From Exophiala sp. HKRS030 (taxonomy: Eukaryota; Ascomycota; Eurotiomycetes; Chaetothyriales; Herpotrichiellaceae), in contig JAHWDD010000013.1 in the NCBI GenBank assembly GCA_023897205.1, forward strand, positions 372,001 through 436,000: a stretch of DNA of 64,000 nt, given 5' to 3'. Every line of letters starts with the position of its first letter. Position 1 is the first letter of the stretch. The notes under the pieces were generated by a model, which was given only the letters and a program-made list of their open reading frames with translations, ran no database searches and was not told the DNA's origin. Shown piece after piece: positions 57,739 to 64,000 of the stretch. A program made the position numbers and the translations under genes.

Positions 57739-59258
57739 CGAATTGGGAATAACTGGTTATAAACAGGACTTTCTTGGTGGTGTAGATCAGGAATTTCAGG
57801 GACGGAAACGCGTGGTCTCGTGCGCCTGGAGGGGAACTCTGTGTATGATTGTCACTTCTGCACCAGTTGAGAGGATAAAAGCTAGCAACAACTGTACAGT
57901 CTGCTAGAACATCAAATTTGAACAGGCATTCGAAGTACTAGAGGATCGGGTGAATGATGTGGCTGCGAAAAAAGTTGGCATGCGATGGGGTTCTACGGCG
58001 ACAAATGCGGGGAGTTCCGTCAGCGCAGGTTGGGCATGAATTTCTGTGAAGTTGCATTCAATCCTGTAGTACCCGCCATCTAGGCAGACTCGAATTCAAG
58101 CCAGTAGGATGATTCATTCTGATTGGCAGACGTACAGTACTGAGGACATAATAGGGAGAGTTTTATGTGCTTCGAGGAGATAATGACTTAAGCACTTAAG
58201 ACTTGACACTAGGAGGGAGACTTGAATAATGTGGCAAGGGAAATCTTGGCACGAGGGATTCTGCTCCACTAGGCAACATCCGCTTTGATATCTTGCAGCC
58301 TGCAAGTGACGAGACCGATCTATCTACTACAATTGCCCGTATCCTGGCAATTTTCCCGGTTTACAGCCTTGAGTCTCATCTCATTGCACCAGCGGAGGCT
58401 GAAATCCACGGCTACTCACTCAAGTGCTCCCAACATCATATCCTCTCACTGTATTGGTCTGAGTCATGATTTGGTTGCAAGCGTTAAACCCGCTCCCTGC
58501 AGGTATTCTCTGATAGCTCTTCGCATAAGAAGGTCGTCACCGGCAGTATTAGCTCCGGATACATCAGAAGGTACGTACATGCTTGAATATGGGTCAAACA
58601 TGCAAACCCTTGAAATACTTTGCGCCACAAAGCAGGCTAAGAGGCACCCTCGATCCTTTACCTAGACGATAATGTCTCAGTCTGAGTTTCCAAGGACACT
58701 ATGACCTGTCAATATAGGTCGCATACTGCTCTGCAACCTCTCTTCTTGACATAATCCTGCAGTATGAAGAGCCAGGTTGCGATGGTGTTGCAGCGATGGT
58801 CTTCGACAAGGGTCTGCGCTGGTCGTTCTGAGATACCTTCGATCTTGATCGACGCGCAAAGTAGCCAAAACCTCGAGTGTGAAGCTGAGCTTAGTTAGCG
58901 AATGCGGACAACGGTTCCAGCGGATCATATGAGTTGTTGGTCAGAACCCCTGAAGCCGAGTTGCCCGCGTATCATGGATCGATGATGAGCACCAACAAGG
59001 AGGGTTCTCTGTACACTCCGATGCCCGTCTCCAGGTATAAGAATGCTTGATTTCTCCAGGTTGACTGACCTCAAGACTTTGCTTAATATCATCGGCTGAA
59101 GCATCGAAATTCAAATTTGTTACACTGAACACGCCAACTCACCCTTAGATCTTTGACAATACCCTACCGGCTGGCCTTCTCGTCTCTTCTTTCGTTTGCT
59201 GGACTTCTCTTCGAGGAACACACTGCTGGTTATCGACACCCACAAGTCTTGACTTATC
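57739..59258. other. Intergenic with protein-like remnants
   Basis: About 1.5 kb without a clear gene. A short frame at about 58290-58467 reads like real protein (SDETDLSTTIARILAIF) but has no start or continuation that I can find, so it may be a gene fragment. Confidence 0.35.
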
Positions 59259-59456
59259 ATGTCAGAAAACCCAAGAGACGATTCAGCCAAAGCGCCTAAA
59301 GAGAATACGTCGTCTTCTCCGGGTAGCAATAAACCTGCAGCTCAAAATGGAGTAGGGAGATCTCCCTCTTCTGACTCGAGCAATACGAGCTTTATGAGCC
59401 AAATAGATCCAAAAACGGGCAGTTCGATGAATTTCCCCAACCGAAAGGAGAAATAA
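59259..59456 (+). CDS. Possible small disordered protein
   Basis: A 65-codon frame with ATG at 59259, rich in Ser, Asn, Pro and Lys, with a pyrimidine-rich leader just upstream. It has no domain. Its start (MSENPRDDSAKAPKEN) vaguely resembles the low-complexity start of the gentisate dioxygenase, probably by chance. Could be non-coding. Confidence 0.35.
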   Translation: MSENPRDDSAKAPKENTSSSPGSNKPAAQNGVGRSPSSDSSNTSFMSQIDPKTGSSMNFPNRKEK

Positions 59457-59644
59457 TAGGTATTGTGTTGGTCTTCCTCCCTAAAGCCATTACTTATGAT
59501 TAATAGTGCATGCTTCTGATCATCTGACATGCTGTTTCGAACACCCAATAATTGCTGGTCCTATGGCAAGATCTTATGATCATATCCAGGTGAAGCGATA
59601 TACGAATGTTCAGTTTCAGAGAATACATTCCTTCATCAAAGTCT

Positions 59645-60004
59645 GTCGTCCGTCACGCAGGAATAGGCTATATTAATGAGCTAAACAGGATATATTGTCG
59701 AGTCTGACCTCGAGGACCATGAGGTCGAGTTCTATCTGTTTATATAGCTAATAGGAGTGAGAATTCTCCGTCCGATTGAGGTCCTTCTCGCCGTTGCATA
59801 GAAGGCCGCAGGTATTGTCTCATCCGACCTATCCTTGGGTGAGATAAGCGCCTCAATAGGTAGCCTATATATTGTCAATGAATGCGCCTTGACGCAATAT
59901 ATAGAATGAGCGTCTAGGGTGAGTAAAATGAGCGTGAGCGTCTATAGGCAATAGTCCTATAGGCTAGTGGATTGTAGTTTGTAAAGACCTGCGTCACGGA
60001 GTAC
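59645..60004. mobile_element. MITE-like element with terminal inverted repeats
   Basis: A 360-base block bounded by 17-base imperfect inverted repeats (59645-59661 and 59988-60004, 14 of 17 matching, core CCGTSACGCAGG). The inside is non-coding, with internal palindromes (CCTCGAGGACCATGAGGTCGAG near 59710) and a repeated GAGCGTCTA motif. No clear target duplication is seen, so it might instead be another kind of repeat or a solo LTR. Confidence 0.4.
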
Positions 60005-60644
60005 TCCGCAACTCAGTGTCTAACAAAGTCCCTTTCCTGTTACTCTTTTCCTTTGGAAAGTGATAATGCACGAGGAACAAACAGTCGGTTTCACGGCTGC
60101 GATCTCCTCTCGTTGTTACTTCTTCGTCACTGACAAGGAGTTGGGCCATACCTAGCTAGCAGTCTGTATCAGGCACTTGATCACATAGTGATGTCTTGAT
60201 AGGAAATTGGTTTTAGTGTGAGGAATCGGAGATACTTATTTCCGACTACTACATTGGCTGACATGCTCTTCCGTATATGTAGAGGCCAGCCCCCTTCGGT
60301 TGTAGTTAGCCAATCTAGTTCTCTTTACGCCGCCAACACCAAGTCACGTGTTTCGACAAGGTATTTTTGTGGTCAATGTCGACGTTGGGAAGGTTTGCCG
60401 ATGCTAGATGCCTTGAGTCGAACGAATCGCGGTCGTCCACGTCGCATCGTTGTCCGGATCAACGTCGATTTTTAGGGTCGAACAATCAAAATCTCATTAG
60501 AGCCCTGGAGTCATAGCTCTTTGCCCACCTGCCGGCGACATAGCACAAAGCATAGATCGTGGTGAGACAGAGTATTGGAGTACAAAAACCTGGCCACGTC
60601 CTTTGTAAACCTCACTCTGAATTTTTTTCAAGGACCACTGCAAG
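60005..60644. other. Intergenic upstream of the 211-residue orphan
   Basis: About 640 bases; a plus-strand open frame at 60218-60475 has no recognisable features. It should contain the promoter of the next gene. Confidence 0.35.
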
Positions 60645-61330
60645 ATGTCGGGTATTCAATCTACAAACGCCTTACGAAATGCGGCAAGCCTAGTCCACTT
60701 ACACGTATCTGAGATGGTACCAGTGCCAGAATACAGCCATATCTTGCGATTGGACTTCAGGAATCGCGAAGAGCTGTTAACGGACGAACGGCAAAATGTT
60801 GTTCGAATCTATAACAAAACAGTTGTATGTCAAGAAATTTCACATTAGGCCCAGACTACTAACGGTGGACATAGTTTGTCGCAATCGCTCTACAGGAACG
60901 TGAGAATGGCGTGGATATAGAGTGGGACCGACACATAGAATATCTTCATATCTCCAGGCCGTTGCGAGCGGAGCCGGGCCAAACGCTGGTTGCCATCGTT
61001 CTGCCTGATCTCGCTGGGCTACCAGATAGAGTTTTGACACCGCCTAAAGAACAGATCGATAAAATCGCACATCAGCCCACAAACGCCACCAAGTCGCTCG
61101 AGACTCATCCACAAAGCCCAATCCGATCACAATTATCAGGGAAGCCAGTGAGTAAGGAGAATACTGTGGTACTATCAGAACTCCAGGAGATCCACAAAAG
61201 TCAAGTTCCGCAAGAAGGAGATATCCTTACAGCATACGGAAAGGGTACGATCGATCCAAAGCCTGGTGGTCTGACGATTGTCCTCATGCGGTATGAAAGG
61301 AGGAGCCGAGTCGAGCGTCGGGAAAAGTAG
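60645..61330 (+). CDS. Hypothetical protein of about 211 residues
   Basis: Two exons, 60645-60824 and 60875-61330. The intron has a GTATGT donor, a textbook TACTAAC branch site and a CATAG acceptor, which strongly supports a real spliced gene. Joining gives RIYNKTVFVAIALQEREN. The N-terminal half looks folded (SEMVPVPEYSHILRLDF, RHIEYLHISRPLRAEPGQTL); the second half is polar and probably disordered. No family recognised. Its last 47 bases overlap the end of the convergent gene. Confidence 0.6.
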
Positions 61331-63296
61331 ATCCAACATCGTCTTCATTGGTATTTGTGTAGTCATTATCCAGAAAGCCTAGGAGGTTCGGTTGATCAAA
61401 GAATTCCATGAAGTCTGTGTTTGCCTGTTCGAAAGGATTGGAATCAAAACCCATCGTAGTGCCATTGTCAGCTTGGACAGGAAGCATAAACTTCGTGATG
61501 TCACTTGGTGTGAGGTTAATTTCTAATGGCGGGCCAAAATCGACCTCATCCGGCCGCACTGGTAGGGTAGTATTGTCGACAGATGTCTCTGCTATGTTGT
61601 CTGCAAAGTGTCCCGGGGGGACATTGGGCGATTCTAGATAGGCATTTTGAGACAAAGATATGTCCAAGATTCTGTATTCATCTTCAGAGTCCAGCAGCAT
61701 CCCGGCGGCGTCGTTTCCGGGGCAGGATTCATCTGCCATGAGCTCCTGCCTGGTCGGCCCATGTTCATCTCGACCGCCCACATGATCGCCCAAATAAAAG
61801 GGTCCAGGTGCTTCGATAACCTCCACGGCGGTCTCGTCCATCTGTTTCTCCGACTCGGTGGACGTCATCATGTGGCTCGCGTTCGATGTGACATCCGAGT
61901 GAGACCTCTCTTGATGTTCGGTGTTTTCATGCCCACTTGGTGTTGTATTATGCATCTCGGAGACATCACCAAAAGTGCCCATGACGTCGTTTTGTTCATG
62001 AATGCCGGTGTTCAGTCTCGATGCTGGTTTCGCATGCATATAAAATGGGAGAATGCCAGTCGCAGTTCGATCGACCGGTAAATTGAGGGAATTGAGTTCG
62101 GTTTCCAACACATGTTGATTGTCTGTCTGAGAGGAAGTGTTATGCCCATTCTGGGATGCTTCTGAATCGCTGAGTTGACTTGTACCACCCGTTTCTCTGT
62201 CTGGATCTAGGCTACTTGAGGTAGGTGTTGTCTTTGCCGTAGTGGCCTTCTTTTTGGAACGCCGTCTTTCGTCCCTAAAGTCTTGTTGGAGCCGCAAAAA
62301 AATGCTGTCGCATACAATGTGGTCATACAAATCTATGGGAGAAGCATTAGTGTTGCTAGTAAGGTGATAGCTTATCCGCTTACTCTGCACAAACCACTTG
62401 ACAATAGCGCTCCAGGCGGTTGAAAGGATATTGTCTGTAAACACCTTAAGCTGCCCACAGTACTGTCGTGCAGCGTCAAGTTCAACCTCGGTTATAGAAC
62501 TTCTCTCGAAACTATGCACTGATAAGCGATGATCTTGGTATCCCAAATGAGAGAGACAAATCGCTTACCAAACCACATTTTTATGAATCCCAAGTGAAAC
62601 TCCGCGCCCTAGCAAAAGCCATCTACGTCCTGCAGTGGTGCATCTCTTCACTTCATGGTACAGCGATTGGCGCTCGTGTTCATCGATATTTTTCTGGGTG
62701 GCAATCTTATCCGTAACAAGTCTGATGCCCCCCGACCGACTCTTGGTGCGTACTTTTTCATACGTTGTGTTCAGACAAACAATCTCCCTTAGCACTCGGT
62801 GACGTAGTCTAAGCAGTGTGTTGTCTTTTTGAAGGTAGTCTTTGTCGTACTGCAGACAATTTATAACAGCTTCTATGCTGCTCCCGTCACTGGTCTTCGG
62901 TGCCTTGCCCCAGAAAAGAGAGGGGTCCTGAATCCATTGGGAAGCATCGCTCAGTCTTGACTTAGTTTGTTGCTCACTCAGTCTCCATTCTCGTAGCATC
63001 GGCGCTATTATATCGACTTGGTTCAAAGAGAGGGTCTGATTGTGATGCTTTATCGTTTCCAACCACGGTCTGACATCCTCACTGGAGTTCGTAGTTTGCC
63101 TTTCGCTCCCTGCTTGGAAAATTCTCAGAAGTTTTGGAGGCGCTTTGAGAAGCGTAGAAGGAGCCCGTGTGAGATTGGTTACGAGATCCCCAAGGGTTTT
63201 GATTTCCGTATTGTTACAATTCTGAAGTTTCTTCCCGAGTTCTAGGATTGTTTTCAAGATATCTGGATCTACTTCGTCACTTTGAAGGTTACCCAT
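61284..63296 (-). CDS. Large hypothetical protein, 647 residues
   Basis: Two exons: 63296-62569 and 62499-61284. The 69-base intron (GTAAGC...AAG) is the one that keeps frame; otherwise these would be two adjacent genes. The N-terminal 240 residues are helical and charged, starting MGNLQSDEVDPDILKT, with a Trp-rich middle (EWRLSEQQTKSRLSDASQW). After residue 300 the protein is acidic and low in complexity with many D, E, S, N and T, a basic patch RRRSKKK near 330, and an acidic hydrophobic end (NTDFMEFFDQPNLLGFLDNDY) that resembles a transcription-activation region. No DNA-binding domain is identified. Confidence 0.6.
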
Positions 63297-64000
63297 GTTT
63301 ACTCAAGGTAGAAGTCCAAGAGACGTCGTTAGAAATTAGGGACACTTTCATCTTGGCGGCTGTTGCCCGCGTTCACCTGAACACCTCACCACTGAGCCTA
63401 AGATGATCACACCCATGTGACTCCATGGAGTTCTCTGTCGTTCAAGATTATGAGCCGGCCCTAGATTGTTGACCATGATTAGTAGTGAAATTAGGGTGCC
63501 ATCTTCGTTTGAGATGGCCTGGCCTGGGAACGACATCGGAACGAGCTCTTCGATTTCTTAAGATTCCTCTAGACACCCAGCAGATAAAGATCCCTTCTCC
63601 TGCATGTCCACCCGTTACCTGGTTACCTTGTCTCCTCTGCTCTATTTATTCATTCTATTGCTCACCCACAGCTCAACCACCATGACAGCTCCAACGAAAG
63701 ATCCCGCGTGGCTTTACAGCGTGATTAACATATTTATCACCATACTATTCCTCGTGACAGCTTACACTAAGTTACAGCTAAAGCGCGCCGCCCCTATCCT
63801 TTGTTTTTTGAATGCCTCTTACTAAATACTTATTAGCATTACCCTCACCATCATTATCTATTAGGCTCCGCCCTATACTGTTCACATTGTTACGCGCGTG
63901 TGTCTTTTTTCCCTTTATTTTCTGGATATAAGTGCATTTCCCTTCACCGTTAAATAACAATCTAACAGATTATATAGGCTACTAAGGCATATACTTACCT
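63297..64000. other. Right-end region with a possible small membrane protein frame
   Basis: A 73-codon plus-strand frame at 63604-63825 contains two hydrophobic stretches (LSPLLYLFILLL and SVINIFITILFLVTAY). It could be a small membrane protein or chance. After about 63830 the sequence becomes more AT-rich, possibly another repeat that continues past the edge. Confidence 0.3.

Overview
The window looks like genomic DNA of a filamentous ascomycete (Pezizomycotina). The genes have short introns of about 40-115 bases with GTAAGT/GTATGT donors and CTGAC/CTAAC branch sites, there are Zn2Cys6 regulators and fungal-type P450s, and a retrotransposon island carries C:G to T:A damage typical of repeat-induced point mutation (RIP). 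I cannot name the species. Region 1 (1-30.0 kb) is a dense catabolic gene cluster of 16 genes: a Zn2Cys6 regulator cut by the left edge, a short-chain dehydrogenase with an in-frame stop, an MFS transporter, P450-1, ALDH-1, an aldo-keto reductase, a metallo-beta-lactamase-fold hydrolase, P450-2, a zinc alcohol dehydrogenase, ALDH-2, an FAD monooxygenase of the salicylate/3-hydroxybenzoate hydroxylase type, a second Zn2Cys6 regulator, a class II aldolase/adducin-domain protein, an FAH-family hydrolase, a GFA/CENP-V-domain protein and a gentisate 1,2-dioxygenase-like cupin. Six pairs of these genes are divergently transcribed from shared intergenic regions. The last genes read as a gentisate ring-cleavage module: monooxygenase to gentisate, dioxygenase to maleylpyruvate, GFA protein as a candidate glutathione-dependent isomerase, FAH hydrolase to pyruvate plus a C4 acid. 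The P450s, alcohol dehydrogenase and aldehyde dehydrogenases look like an upper pathway that oxidises an alkyl or hydroxymethyl aromatic to a hydroxybenzoate. The substrate is inferred, not shown. Region 2 (30.5-52.2 kb) is an AT-rich island. It starts with what may be the broken front of an SDR gene. It contains an older Ty3/gypsy element on the minus strand (LTR 32600-33032) into which a second copy of the same family inserted in the opposite orientation (36676-44265, two 426-bp LTRs, 5-bp target duplication, gag, pol and chromodomain all riddled with stops). The part from 45 to 52 kb is eroded DNA of unknown origin. Region 3 (52.2-64 kb) has ordinary base composition and holds poorly characterised genes: an ankyrin-repeat protein, a 338-residue orphan protein, an interrupted orphan gene, a two-exon orphan, and a 647-residue orphan on the minus strand. 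It also has a 360-bp inverted-repeat-flanked element that could be a MITE. In most cases exon structures were worked out by hand from splice signals and reading-frame continuity; they are not confirmed by transcripts or database searches.
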